Source of the DNA: Saccharothrix obliqua
Lineage (GTDB): Bacteria; Actinomycetota; Actinomycetes; Mycobacteriales; Pseudonocardiaceae
Direction: 5' to 3'
Assembly: GCF_019375475.1 (NCBI RefSeq)
Contig: NZ_JAHXGQ010000002.1
Location: forward strand, 62,001 to 126,000
DNA length: 64,000 bases
Shown here: piece by piece, positions 23,607 through 32,914 of the stretch
How positions within the stretch are numbered: the first letter of the stretch is position 1
Layout: the number at the start of each line of letters is the position of its first letter
The notes under the pieces: generated by a model
The model's database searches: none
Told to the model about the DNA's origin: nothing
Seen by the model: only the letters and a program-made list of their open reading frames with translations
Translations under genes and position numbers: made by a program

Positions 23607-24626
23607 TCACGCGGCGCGCACGGCGTCGTGCGCGAGCAGGCTCTCCGCGCAGTCCACGACCGTCGTGCCGGCGGGACGGGGCTGCCAGCCGAGCAGGCGG
23701 CGCGCCTTGAGCGACGTGTGCGCGTGCGCGCGGCCGAGCAGGGGCAGGTGCCTGCGCAGCACGGGGTCGAACGCGGCGGCGGCGCGGACCAGCAGGTCGG
23801 GCAGGCCGCGGGTGGGCACGCGCTCCGCCGCCGGGCCCAGCTTCTCGCGCAGCTCGCGGGCGATGTCGGCCAGCCACAGGAAACCGCTGACCGCGATGAA
23901 CCGCTCACCCGCCGCCCGCTCGTCGGTCATCGCGCGGATGTGCAGGTCCACGACGTCGCGGACGTCCACCACGTTCAGGCCGAACCTCGGCACGCCCGGC
24001 ATACCCCGCAGCAGGCGGCCGACCAGCGCCACGGCCCCGGCGTCGGACACGTCGGTCACCGGCCCGAACACGGTGCCGGGCAGCACGGTGGTGAGCGTCG
24101 TCCCGTCCAGGCCGGCCGCGAACTTCCACGCCGAGTGCTCCGCCACCACCTTGGACGCCCGGTAGGGGTCGGGCAGGCGGTGCTCCAGGTCCGTCCACAC
24201 CTCCTCGCCCCAGCCGTCGCCACCGCTGCCGAGCGGCGGTGTCGCGGCGGCGCACGAGGAGGTCATCACCACCCGCCGCACACCGGCCCGCGCGGCGGCG
24301 GCCAGCACGCGCAACGCGCCGTCGCGGGCGGGGACGATCAACGCGGCCGGGTCCGCCATGCCCTCCCGGCCGAGCGGCGACGCCACGTGCAGCACGTGCT
24401 CGCAACCCTCGACGGCGGCGTCCCAGCCGTCGTCGGAGGCCAGGTCGGCCACGACCACCGAGAGGCGTCCGCCGGCCACGGCGACCGGCGCCACCGCACG
24501 CAGCTCGGCCGCTCGGGACGGGTTCCGGACGGTCGCCCGCACGGTGTGCCCGCGGCGCAGCAGCTCGGTGACGCACCAGCCGCCGATGTACCCGGTACCG
24601 CCTGTGACCAGCACCGCTCCGGCCAT
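23607..24626 (-). CDS. NAD(P)-dependent epimerase/dehydratase-type aldehyde reductase
   Basis: About 339 residues, an extended SDR. Rossmann motif VLVTGGTGYIGGWCVTELLRRG at the N terminus. The active-site pair YxxxK is seen in PYRASKVVAEHSAWKFA. The general layout is that of dihydroflavonol-4-reductase/methylglyoxal-reductase-like enzymes (SPLGREG, TSSCAA, VLPGTVFGPV, LNVVDVRDVVDLHIRAM). The start ATG at 24626 has GAGGGG at about 6 nt; the ATG two codons earlier overlaps the ribosome site. Reduces a small aldehyde or ketone; substrate not determinable. Confidence 0.82.
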   Translation of the reverse strand: MAGAVLVTGGTGYIGGWCVTELLRRGHTVRATVRNPSRAAELRAVAPVAVAGGRLSVVVADLASDDGWDAAVEGCEHVLHVASPLGREGMADPAALIVPARDGALRVLAAAARAGVRRVVMTSSCAAATPPLGSGGDGWGEEVWTDLEHRLPDPYRASKVVAEHSAWKFAAGLDGTTLTTVLPGTVFGPVTDVSDAGAVALVGRLLRGMPGVPRFGLNVVDVRDVVDLHIRAMTDERAAGERFIAVSGFLWLADIARELREKLGPAAERVPTRGLPDLLVRAAAAFDPVLRRHLPLLGRAHAHTSLKARRLLGWQPRPAGTTVVDCAESLLAHDAVRAA

Positions 24627-24704
24627 CGTCATCCCCTCGGCAGTCCCTGCACTGGACGGTAAACCGGGGCTGCCGGTGTCGCACGTCAGCGACCGGCGCG
24701 CGGC

Positions 24705-27668
24705 TCACCCGACCCGGCGGCGGGTCGCGATCACCAGCACGGCGCCCAGCCCGAGCAGCATCGGCGCGAGCGGCAGCAGACCCGTGGTGACCGGGCCGGT
24801 GGCCGCCAGCTCCGACCGCACGGCCGTCGTCGTGCGGCAGGGATCGCACGTCGCACCCGGGTTCGGCGACACCACCACGTTGCGCAGCGTCCCGGTCGCG
24901 TCGTCGTGCACCCTCACCGAGTACGTCACCGCCACCGACTCGCCCGGGGCGAGCCGACCCCGCCAGCGCAACGTCGTGCCGCTCAACGCCAACAACCCGC
25001 TGTCCGCCGCCGCGTCGCCGTTGTAACGCGCGTCGTCACCGACGTCCGACAGGTCGTCGGTCACCACGGCCTCGTCGTACGGGACCGCACCGGTGTTGTG
25101 GACGGTGAACTCGTACTGGACGACGTCGCCGGGCGCGACGGCCGGGCCGGGCGACGCCGACTTGCCGATCGTGAGCGACCGGATCGGGGTCTCCGCGCCG
25201 CACGCCGCGTCCGCGCCGACCCGCGTGAACAACGCCGGCGTCCGGCAGCCCGCGCCCTCCACGGCGTTGCGCAGCACCTTGTCGCCGGCGGGCGGGCTGC
25301 CGACGGTCACCGAGTACGTGACCAGCACCGCCGCACCGGCGGCCACGTCACCGGTCCACGTCAACCGCCGCGTGCCCGCGTCGAACGCCGCGACGCCCCG
25401 CTCGGCGGTGACCCGGTCGTCCCACGAGGCGTCGTCCAGCACGCCCGTCAGGTCGTCGGTGAACGACGCGCCCGGGTAGTCCGACCCGCCGGTGTTCGTG
25501 ACGGTCACGGTGTAGGTGACGCGATCGCCCGCCACCGCCTCCGCCTTGTCCGCGACCTTCCGCACGGTGATCGCGCCCACGGGCGTCTCGGTCCCGCAGG
25601 GCGAGGCCGCCGGGCAGGTGGAGTCGTCCGGACCGGTGACGACGTTCTTCAACGAGGAGTCGCCCGCGGGCGGTGACTTCACCTTCACGGTGAAGTTGAT
25701 GGTCACGGTCTGGTCGACGCCCACGTCACCGGTCCACGTGAGCTTCTTCGCCCCGGCCTCGAAGGAGACGCGACCGGCGGTCGCCGAGGCGTCGTCCCCG
25801 TAGTCCGCGTCGTCCAGGACACCGGTCAGGTCGTCGGTGACGGCCGCGCCCGAGTACGCGACCCCGCCGACGTTGCGCACGGTGATCGCGTAGCCGACGG
25901 TGTCACCGGGACGCGCGGTGGCCGGCTCGGCGGCCTTGTGGATCACCAGGCCCTTGATCGGCTGGTCGGTGCGGCAGTCGGCGGCGGTCGACCCCTCCGG
26001 GCAGTTCGAGCCGTTCGGCCCGACGACCACGTTCACCAGGCGCTTGTCCCCTGCCGGCGGTGAGCCGGCGGTCGCGGAGAAGGTGATCGTGACCGACGCG
26101 CCGGCGGCCACGTCCCCGGTCCAGGTGATCTTCCGGGTGGCCGGGTCGTAGGCGGCGGTTCCGGTGGACGCGGCGACGTCGCCGCCGTACGCGGCGTCGT
26201 CCACGACACCGGTCAGGTCGTCGGTGATCGTCGCACCACGCCACGCGGCCTTGCCGTCGTTGGTGGCGGTGATCGTGTAGGTGGTCTTCCCGCCCGGTTT
26301 GGGTTCGGCCGGGTCGGCGACCTTCTTCAGGCGCAGCACGGCCACCGGCACGTCCGTGACGCACCCGCCGGCGCAGCCGCTGTCGGGGACGGTGACCGAG
26401 TTGCGCAGGTTCTTGTCGCCGGCGGGCGGGGTGCCGACCGTGACGGAGTAGGTGATCGTGACGATCGCACCCGCGGCCACGTCCCCGGTCCAGGTGAGCC
26501 GCCGCCCGTCGAACGCGGGCCGCGCGTCGGAGCCGGTCACCGCGGCGTCGTCGTTGTAGGCGGCGTCGTCCAGCACGCCCGAGAGGTCGTCGGTCAGCGG
26601 CACGCCGGTCGCGGGTCCGGTGCCGGTGTTCCGCACGGTGACGGTGTAGGTGACCTTGTCGCCCGGACGCGCGTCCTGCCGGTCGGCGGTCTTGGCGACC
26701 TCCACCTTCCTGGTCAGGTCGGGCGCCACCCAGCACGCCGCGAGGTCGGTGATCGGCCACGACCCGCCCGGCTCGGGCTGGACGCGGCCGACCTGGTTGT
26801 CCTGCACGTTGCCGCCCGCGACCTGCACCGACTCGCCGGTCGCCGGGTCGACGCGGTACAACGCGCCCCAGTACGCGCCCAGGTAGATCGCGTTGTGCGC
26901 GTACGCCATGCCGTAGTTGTTGAACCCGTTGCCCGACGCCGGTCCGGTGACCCGGACGGCCTGCCTGGTGGTGCCGGTCGCCGGGTCCAGGCGGTAGATG
27001 TAGGAGGCGCCGCCGTGGGCGATGCCGTAGTACGCGCCACCGGATTCGTCCACGAACATGTCGGGCACGATCGAGCCGCCCGTGAACACCGGGTCGTCCG
27101 GCGGCACGGAGGTCAGGTTGTCGCCGCGCGTCCAGACGTCCGTCGTGCCGGTGGCGAGGTCCATCCGGAACAGCTTGGGCGCGCCGCCGTTCTGCGCGCC
27201 GTAGAGCGCGCCCCGGTCCGGGTCGGCGGCCAGGCCACCCCAGTCGGCGCCCGCGGGCAGCAGCCGCTGCCGCCCGCCCGCGATCTCGTCGGTGACCGAG
27301 TTCGTGCCGGACACGTGCTTGTAGAGCCTGCGGTCGGAGCCGGTGTAGTTCGCGTAGAACGCCGTCACGTCCCCGGAGTCCGGGTCGCGGCCGAGCGCCA
27401 TGCTCGCGGACCAGTAGTCGGGCAGGCCGGACCCGACCCGCTTGGTGATCACCGTGTTGGCGATCGTCGGCGTGCCGTCGGGTCCGTTGACGAACTCCAT
27501 GCCGGACCGGAAGTTGCTGTAGTACAGGTGGTCGCAGTCGAAAGCGGACGGGTCCCGCTCCCCCTCGACGGCCCACGCCTGGGCGACTGCCTCCGGTGTG
27601 ACCACCAGCGTCACCACCAGGGCGGCGACCAGCGCCAACCCCCGCCGCCCGCGCGCGAACAACGCCAT
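24705..27668 (-). CDS. Cell-surface DUF11-repeat protein with LAxTG sorting signal
   Basis: 987 residues. The signal peptide is LALVAALVVTLVVTPEAVAQA. Residues about 35-340 form a propeller-like or esterase-like globular region (LYYSNFRSGMEFVNG, LYKHVSGTNSV, LYGAQNGG). Five DUF11/CARDB-like repeats follow, each with PGDxVTYTVTVRNTG, TDDLSGVLDD, LTWTGDVAAGAxVTITYSVTVG and PPAGDKxLRN. The C terminus is ELAATGP, then a hydrophobic helix and RRR: an LAxTG motif recognised by class E sortases. GGGAGG precedes the ATG at 27668. Expected to be covalently attached to the cell wall; stalk-like presentation of the N-terminal domain is inferred. Confidence 0.82.
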   Translation of the reverse strand: MALFARGRRGLALVAALVVTLVVTPEAVAQAWAVEGERDPSAFDCDHLYYSNFRSGMEFVNGPDGTPTIANTVITKRVGSGLPDYWSASMALGRDPDSGDVTAFYANYTGSDRRLYKHVSGTNSVTDEIAGGRQRLLPAGADWGGLAADPDRGALYGAQNGGAPKLFRMDLATGTTDVWTRGDNLTSVPPDDPVFTGGSIVPDMFVDESGGAYYGIAHGGASYIYRLDPATGTTRQAVRVTGPASGNGFNNYGMAYAHNAIYLGAYWGALYRVDPATGESVQVAGGNVQDNQVGRVQPEPGGSWPITDLAACWVAPDLTRKVEVAKTADRQDARPGDKVTYTVTVRNTGTGPATGVPLTDDLSGVLDDAAYNDDAAVTGSDARPAFDGRRLTWTGDVAAGAIVTITYSVTVGTPPAGDKNLRNSVTVPDSGCAGGCVTDVPVAVLRLKKVADPAEPKPGGKTTYTITATNDGKAAWRGATITDDLTGVVDDAAYGGDVAASTGTAAYDPATRKITWTGDVAAGASVTITFSATAGSPPAGDKRLVNVVVGPNGSNCPEGSTAADCRTDQPIKGLVIHKAAEPATARPGDTVGYAITVRNVGGVAYSGAAVTDDLTGVLDDADYGDDASATAGRVSFEAGAKKLTWTGDVGVDQTVTINFTVKVKSPPAGDSSLKNVVTGPDDSTCPAASPCGTETPVGAITVRKVADKAEAVAGDRVTYTVTVTNTGGSDYPGASFTDDLTGVLDDASWDDRVTAERGVAAFDAGTRRLTWTGDVAAGAAVLVTYSVTVGSPPAGDKVLRNAVEGAGCRTPALFTRVGADAACGAETPIRSLTIGKSASPGPAVAPGDVVQYEFTVHNTGAVPYDEAVVTDDLSDVGDDARYNGDAAADSGLLALSGTTLRWRGRLAPGESVAVTYSVRVHDDATGTLRNVVVSPNPGATCDPCRTTTAVRSELAATGPVTTGLLPLAPMLLGLGAVLVIATRRRVG

Positions 27669-28102
27669 CCTGCCTCCCCGCGCCCGGCCTCCCGCGACGA
27701 CGAGGGGGATCTTGGCACGCCCCCGCCCCCGCCGCCCGCCGAGCACGACCCCGTCCTCCAGCCCGATCGGGTGATCCACCAGCGGTTAGCCAAGTCCACA
27801 CAGGACGATCATCTTCGCAACGCCGGCGCTGCCACCTGGGCCGGTTTCCCCGCCGCCGGCCGGACTCCCGTGGATCGGCGCGGCGTTCGCGGTTCACCGG
27901 TCCGGGCGAGGGGGTCATCGGCGTGCCGCGTTGGGCCGACCCGGTGACGCGGTCGGGCACGCGGCCCACTCCGGGCGGCTGATCGGGTGCGAACTGCCAA
28001 CTGTTGAAGGATCACCACTATGGTCCGGACCACTCCCCGAGACGACCATGATCCTCGAACCGTGCCCGCATCCCTGCCGGCGCACGGGCGAGGAGGAACC
28101 AC
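27669..28102. other. Divergent intergenic region
   Basis: 434 bp between two divergent exported-protein genes. I see the ribosome sites of both flanking genes but no additional gene, no clear palindrome and no known riboswitch. It must contain both promoters. Confidence 0.5.
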
Positions 28103-30634
28103 ATGCGGAAACCACTCGCGGGGGCGGCGGTGCTCGCCGCCGTCGCCGCCGTGCTGTTACCGGGCAGCGCGTCGGCGGCCACCGACGACCTGACCCTGGC
28201 CCGCGCCGCCGCGGCGGGCGACCTGACACCGCTGTCCGCCACGGACTCCGGCGACCGGTCCACCGTCCGGTTCGGGCAGCTGCACCGGGGCGTGCCGGTG
28301 TTCGGCGCGCAGACCCTCGTCCACCTCGACGGCCCGGCGGCGAAGCGGACCGTCGCGGCCACCACCGACCGGACCGCGCGTGGCCTCACCGTCGACACCA
28401 CGCCCACCGTCACCGAGGACCGGGCCGTGCTCGGCGCGCTCGCCGCGCTCGACCCCCAGAGCCGGTCGCGGGCGAAGACCGACCGGCACGGCCTGGTCGT
28501 GCTGCCGTCCGGCACGGGCGTGCTGGCCTGGCACGTCACCTTGCGCGGCGAGCACGTGCCCGCGGGCGAGCCGCTGCGGCGCGAGGTGTACGTCAACGCG
28601 CACACCGGCGCCGTCGCGCTCGAGTACGACAACATCCAGCACGCCGAGGGCGGCCCGGTGACCGCCGAGGGCGTCACGGCCGCGGGCAAGACCCGCGAGC
28701 TGGCCGCCTACCAGCGGGCGGACGGGAAGTTCGAGCTGCGCGACCGCAGCCGGGCCATGTTCCCGGTCACCGGCGGCGAGATCGTCACCTACGACGCGGA
28801 GAAGCGCGACTACTACGACTTCCTGGGCGAGCTGCCGTCCGACGCGAAGCTGTTCACCTCGGACGGCACCCGGTTCGACGGGCCCGTCGCCGAGGCGGGC
28901 GGCGTGGACGCCCACTGGGCCGCGGGCCAGGTGTACGAGTTCTACCGGCAGCGCCTCGGCCGCGACGGGATCGACGGCGCGGGTGGGCACAGCGTGTCCG
29001 TCGCGGGCGTCACCAACCGCGGCCGGCCGTTCCTGAACGCGTTCTGGGACGGCACGAAGATGGTCTACGGCTGGGCCACCGGCGAGCAGCTCCCGCTGTC
29101 GGCCGACCTCGACGTGGTCGGGCACGAGATGACCCACGGCATCACCGAGCACACCGCGGGCCTGGTGTACCTGGGCCAGTCCGGCGCGCTCAACGAGGCC
29201 GTCTCCGACTACCTCGGCAACGCCATCGACGTGACCGTGTCCGGCACGCCGATGACCGACCCGGCCGCGGGCCTGCTCGGCGAGGACCTGTGCCGCACCA
29301 AGCCGGGCGCGGAGTGCGCGATCCGCGACCTCAACGACGGCCGCACCACCGTCCGCGACTACCTGGGCGTCACGAACCGCACCGACAACGGCGGCGTGCA
29401 CCTGAACAGCACCATCTTCGGCGGCGCGCTGTGGGACATCCGCGAGCGGATCGACCCGGCGTTGGCGGACAAGGTGGTCTACACGGCGCTCACCGAGTTC
29501 ATGACGCCGCTCGACACGTTCGTCGACGGGCGCACGGCCGTGCTCGGCGCGGCGGCGGCGTTGAAGCTCACCGCCACGCAGCAGCGGGCGATCGCGAAGG
29601 CGTTCGACGACCACGGGATCGTGCCCGGCTGGGAGCGGAAGCTCGGCGTGGACAGCACCACGCTGGTCGAGCGCGTCGCGAACACGGCGGCGATGCCGTC
29701 CGCCGCGGGCGGCCGTTGGGTGGCGACCCTGTCCGACGAGACCGGGCAGCAGCTCCCCGAGGTGTACACCGGTCGCACGGACCGCGCGGGCACCCCGATC
29801 CGCGTGTCCACAAAGGATGGCAGCGGCAACGCCCAGCCGAACACCGACGGCGTGTCCGCCGTGTGGGCCAACCGGTCCAGCGCCGGCAGCCGCGTCCTGG
29901 CGCGCACGCTCGACGGCGGCCCGGTGCGCGTGGTCGCCGACGGCGGCACGACCGCCGACCTGTCCGTGCCCGTGGTGTCCGGCAACACCGTGGCGTGGCA
30001 GAACTTCGACTTCAAGGGCGCGTTGGAGACCGACGTGTGGGTGCGCGTCGGTGACGCACCGGCCCGGAACCTGACGCCGGAGGTCGGCGTGCAGGGCAAC
30101 CGGCCGTTCCTGCGCGGGCACCTGCTGTCGTACACGCAGATCCGGCGTGACGAGACGGGTTGGTACTACAACGCCGTCGTCGAGAACCTGAGGACCGGCG
30201 CGAAGACGGTGCTGCCCGCGCCGACCGGTTCGGTGTTCGTCAAGGACGTGGTGTTGTCGGCGGGCGCCGTGGCGTGGATCCAGGACACCGGGATCGACGG
30301 CCGTTCAGCGGTCATGGCCGCCGGGCACGACGGGCGCGACGTGCGTGCCGTCGTCGCCGAGGACAGCCCGGACGCGCCGATGTTCCCCGCGCTCGACGCC
30401 AGTGAGTCCTGGCTGACGTTCAGCTCGCGCGTCGGGCAGTCCGGCACGAACGCGGGTCTGCCGAAGCTGCACCAGGTCCCGCTGTGGGGCGGCACGCCGC
30501 AGCGCGTGTCGTGCAACCGGGGCGACCAGGACGCGTTCGCGGCCGACCGCGGCAGGCGCGTGGTGTGGTTGGACGGCACCGCGGGCGGCACGAGCCTCGT
30601 CACGCGCGAGGGCCCGGCCCGCCACTGCCGTTAG
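28103..30634 (+). CDS. Secreted M4 (thermolysin-like) metalloprotease with C-terminal extension
   Basis: 843 residues. Signal peptide 1-25, then an FTP/PepSY-type propeptide (about 30-190). The catalytic domain has VVGHEMTHG (His341, Glu342, His345) and GALNEAVSD (third zinc ligand, near 365). The NGGVHLNSTIFGGALWDI segment contains the catalytic-site His. Residues about 530-843 are a beta-rich extension with repeats such as SAVWANRSSAGSRVLARTL and LSAGAVAWIQDTGIDGRSAV, resembling TolB-like propeller blades rather than the usual PPC domain. AGGAGG precedes the ATG. It probably matures by autocleavage and degrades extracellular protein. Confidence 0.87.
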   Translation: MRKPLAGAAVLAAVAAVLLPGSASAATDDLTLARAAAAGDLTPLSATDSGDRSTVRFGQLHRGVPVFGAQTLVHLDGPAAKRTVAATTDRTARGLTVDTTPTVTEDRAVLGALAALDPQSRSRAKTDRHGLVVLPSGTGVLAWHVTLRGEHVPAGEPLRREVYVNAHTGAVALEYDNIQHAEGGPVTAEGVTAAGKTRELAAYQRADGKFELRDRSRAMFPVTGGEIVTYDAEKRDYYDFLGELPSDAKLFTSDGTRFDGPVAEAGGVDAHWAAGQVYEFYRQRLGRDGIDGAGGHSVSVAGVTNRGRPFLNAFWDGTKMVYGWATGEQLPLSADLDVVGHEMTHGITEHTAGLVYLGQSGALNEAVSDYLGNAIDVTVSGTPMTDPAAGLLGEDLCRTKPGAECAIRDLNDGRTTVRDYLGVTNRTDNGGVHLNSTIFGGALWDIRERIDPALADKVVYTALTEFMTPLDTFVDGRTAVLGAAAALKLTATQQRAIAKAFDDHGIVPGWERKLGVDSTTLVERVANTAAMPSAAGGRWVATLSDETGQQLPEVYTGRTDRAGTPIRVSTKDGSGNAQPNTDGVSAVWANRSSAGSRVLARTLDGGPVRVVADGGTTADLSVPVVSGNTVAWQNFDFKGALETDVWVRVGDAPARNLTPEVGVQGNRPFLRGHLLSYTQIRRDETGWYYNAVVENLRTGAKTVLPAPTGSVFVKDVVLSAGAVAWIQDTGIDGRSAVMAAGHDGRDVRAVVAEDSPDAPMFPALDASESWLTFSSRVGQSGTNAGLPKLHQVPLWGGTPQRVSCNRGDQDAFAADRGRRVVWLDGTAGGTSLVTREGPARHCR

Positions 30635-30643
30635 TGCGCGGAC

Positions 30644-31090
30644 CTAGTCGTCCACGCCCGGCGGGGGCGCGAGCAGGATCGGCCAGTGCTCGCCCCCGTC
30701 GGGCCGCTCGCCCGGTTCGAGCGCGTACAGGACGGTGCCGGCGATTTGCGCGTGGCGCTCCGGGTCCACGACACCTTCGACCCGCACCACCAGCGCCACC
30801 TCGGGATCGACCGCCGACCGCCCGGTGAAGGGCGTCGGGTCGACGCCCACCTGCTTGAGGGCCGAGGGGTGCACGGCGATGTCGACCGCGAGCCGGTCGC
30901 CGTCGAGGTGGTGCTCGACCCAGCCGTCCGTGCGCGACAGGTACAGCACCTCGTCGCCCTCGTAGCAGTAGTCGCCGAGCTTGGCGACGGCCCGCTCACC
31001 GGGTGTGCCGGCCGGGTCGACCACGAGGACGAGCACGGGCGCGTCCGGCTCGTCGGGGTTGACGCCGGTGCGGATTTCGAGGTGGGGCAC
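30644..31090 (-). CDS. Hypothetical protein
   Basis: 148 residues, acidic, no signal peptide or membrane segment: HLEIRTGVNPDEPDAPVLVLVVDPAGTPGERAVAKLGDYCYEGDEVLYLS, then HHLDGDRLAVDIAVHPSALKQVGV, with a C-terminal strand region ending PILLAPPPGVDD. The GTG at 31090 is chosen because GGAGG lies 7 nt upstream. The frame stays open far upstream but without coding features. It converges tail to tail with the protease gene (9-bp gap). No family recognised. Confidence 0.6.
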   Translation of the reverse strand: MPHLEIRTGVNPDEPDAPVLVLVVDPAGTPGERAVAKLGDYCYEGDEVLYLSRTDGWVEHHLDGDRLAVDIAVHPSALKQVGVDPTPFTGRSAVDPEVALVVRVEGVVDPERHAQIAGTVLYALEPGERPDGGEHWPILLAPPPGVDD

Positions 31091-31249
31091 GGAGAACCTC
31101 CGGTCTTGGTCGCTCACCCGGAGTAGATCACGCCACTCCGCGCAGCCGACCGGCCGCGCCGCGTTCCGACCTGTTCCCACCAGGTGGACCGGCTGCCGCG
31201 TCGTCGCCGCCGGACCACCGTGACGCGAGAATTGCCTGCCCGGCCCGAA

Positions 31250-31269
31250 CATCACCCGCAAAGGTGATG
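31250..31269. promoter_or_regulatory. Inverted repeat in the divergent promoter region
   Basis: Perfect inverted repeat CATCACC-CGCAAA-GGTGATG in the 327-bp gap between the hypothetical gene (leftward) and the LAxTG-protein gene (rightward). It could be an operator or a leader hairpin. The rest of this gap has locally lower GC and no gene I can support. Confidence 0.4.
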
Positions 31270-31417
31270 TCCGCGGCCAACAACGCTTCCCGATCTCGCC
31301 GGCCGTCAGGCCCTGGTCGCGCACCGCAACCGCCAGGTCGTCGCCGTCAACTGCGGCTCGCAGAGTAACCAAATCACAACCCGGACGGAGTAGAGATTTC
31401 ACTCGTTCGGACGGTAT

Positions 31418-32452
31418 ATGTGCCTCGTGCAGAATTTGTCTAGACCAAAGATCAGCTCTGCGGCGGGCACGACCCTGCTCGCCGCCGTCGCGGCGGCCCT
31501 CGTCGTCCCGGCCGTCGTCACGCCGGGCATCGCCGCGGCCGAAGGCGGGGAGACCCGGGCGACGCTCGTCCGGCTCACCGTCGACAACGTGCCCGCGCTC
31601 GGGCTCACCGCCTACCACGGCGTCTACGGCGGGGCGTCCAGCCCCGGGTTCGGCTTGGACGGTGGCGACTTCAGCGACCCGGACGGCGTCCTGGACCGCA
31701 TCACCATCGCCACCAAGACCACCCGCACGGAATCGTCCGCGGCCAGGGATTGGGCGCAGGCGCAGGTGACCGACCTGGACATCCCGTACAACGGCCGGTC
31801 GCTGCTCAACGTCGCGTCGTTCGACTCGCACGCCGAGTGCGTGCGGCCGCCCGGCTCCCCGAGCGCGTTCGCCTACAACCGTTCCGACAGCGACGCGATC
31901 ACCGTCGCCGGCAAGCGGGTCGGGCTCGGCGAGACCGTCGTGCCGGTGCACGGCGCGGACTACGACATGTCCGAGCTTGGCGAGGGCAAGCTGACCGTCA
32001 CGGTGGAGCGGCACGAGGACCCGGCGGAGCGGGGCCCCAGCGGTGCCGCGAGCGCGTGGCTGAACATCGCCATCTCCGCCGAGTTCGGCGCCTACACCGG
32101 CCGCGTGCTGGACGTGCGGCTCGGCGAGGTCCACGCGAACTGCGGCGGCGAGACCACGCCGACCACGTCCACCAGTCCGTCCACAACGGACAGCCCGGTG
32201 ACCACCACGACCGACTCCGTCCCGACGACGGGTCCGGAGTCGAGCACGGTCGTCCCGTCGCCCGGTGCGACCACCACGACCACGTCCGGCGCGCTGCCCG
32301 TCGGCGGCTCGGCCGGTTCGTCGTCCGGTGAGGACGGTTCCCTCGCGCAGACCGGTGTGAGCAACGTGCTGTGGATGTCGATCGGCGCCCTGGTGCTGCT
32401 GGCGGCCGGCGCGGCGGCGGTCGTGTTCGCCCGACGCAGGCGAAGCGCGTGA
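31418..32452 (+). CDS. Secreted surface protein with LAQTG sorting signal
   Basis: 344 residues. Signal peptide about 1-40 (TLLAAVAAALVVPAVVTPGIAAA). A folded ectodomain at about 43-245 (ETRATLVRLTVDNVPALGLTAYHG, RSLLNVASFDSHAECVRPPG) is of the choice-of-anchor type found on actinomycete surfaces. A Thr/Ser/Pro-rich wall-spanning linker (about 245-305) is followed by SLAQTG, a transmembrane helix and RRRR: a class E sortase signal. ATG at 31418 is used. TATATG at 31415 could be a -10 box placing the transcript start at the GTG at 31427 (leaderless). No catalytic function recognised. Confidence 0.75.
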   Translation: MCLVQNLSRPKISSAAGTTLLAAVAAALVVPAVVTPGIAAAEGGETRATLVRLTVDNVPALGLTAYHGVYGGASSPGFGLDGGDFSDPDGVLDRITIATKTTRTESSAARDWAQAQVTDLDIPYNGRSLLNVASFDSHAECVRPPGSPSAFAYNRSDSDAITVAGKRVGLGETVVPVHGADYDMSELGEGKLTVTVERHEDPAERGPSGAASAWLNIAISAEFGAYTGRVLDVRLGEVHANCGGETTPTTSTSPSTTDSPVTTTTDSVPTTGPESSTVVPSPGATTTTTSGALPVGGSAGSSSGEDGSLAQTGVSNVLWMSIGALVLLAAGAAAVVFARRRRSA

Positions 32453-32457
32453 CGGCG

Positions 32458-32491
32458 GCGCCGGCGGGTCACCCACCCGACCCGCCGGCGC
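32458..32491. terminator. Bidirectional terminator hairpin
   Basis: Perfect 13-bp stem GCGCCGGCGGGTC / GACCCGCCGGCGC with an 8-nt loop, between the convergent surface-protein and cupin genes. Confidence 0.7.
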
Positions 32492-32510
32492 TCGACTGTC
32501 CGGTGTGGAC

Positions 32511-32843
32511 TCAACCTTCCGGGTAGAAGAGGAAGAGCGTGCAACCCGTTGTCGACTGCGGGACGTGGGTCGTGCCCGCGGCGGCGTGGATGAAGGAACC
32601 GGCCGGGTAGTCCCGTTCGCCGTCGTTGAAGGTGCCCGAGACCACGAACACCTCCTCGGGGCCCGGTTCGTGGACGTCGACCCCCTCCCAGCGGGTGTTC
32701 GCGTCCATCTCCAGGAAGCAGGCTTTGGCACCGTTGTCGCCGTGCCAGAGCGTGCGCAGGCGGATGCCCGGGAAGAGTTCGCGCACCGGGGTTTCCCGGA
32801 CGGTGGTCCACGTGTAGGCAAGCTCGTGCTGTTCTGACGCCAT
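32511..32843 (-). CDS. Cupin domain protein (ChrR-like)
   Basis: 110 residues, a single cupin barrel. Motif 1 region: WEGVDVHEPGPEEVFVVSGTFND, with the usual His and Glu ligands. Motif 2 region: YPAGSFIHAAAGTTHVPQSTTGCTLFLFY. Similar small cupins bind a metal and act as quercetinase/ChrR-like sensors or enzymes. It is divergent from the GlxA-type activator, with a short inverted repeat between them, which suggests joint regulation. Substrate not known. Confidence 0.78.
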   Translation of the reverse strand: MASEQHELAYTWTTVRETPVRELFPGIRLRTLWHGDNGAKACFLEMDANTRWEGVDVHEPGPEEVFVVSGTFNDGERDYPAGSFIHAAAGTTHVPQSTTGCTLFLFYPEG

Positions 32844-32879
32844 GGTGATCAGCCTGGCACCCCGCCGTCGCCGACCCGA

Positions 32880-32895
32880 GTGTCAGAAAAGACAC
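32880..32895. promoter_or_regulatory. Inverted repeat between cupin and GlxA genes
   Basis: GTGTC-AGAAAA-GACAC in the 71-bp divergent gap, a plausible binding site for the GlxA/AraC regulator. Confidence 0.45.
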
Positions 32896-32914
32896 CCTGC
32901 GGTACTTTCCGGCC

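Noticed and set aside
31230..31400. Possible helix-turn-helix remnant on the minus strand
   Set aside because: A short stretch (DDLAVAVRDQGLTAGEIG) looks HTH-like, but it has no start, no ribosome site and no conserved flanks.
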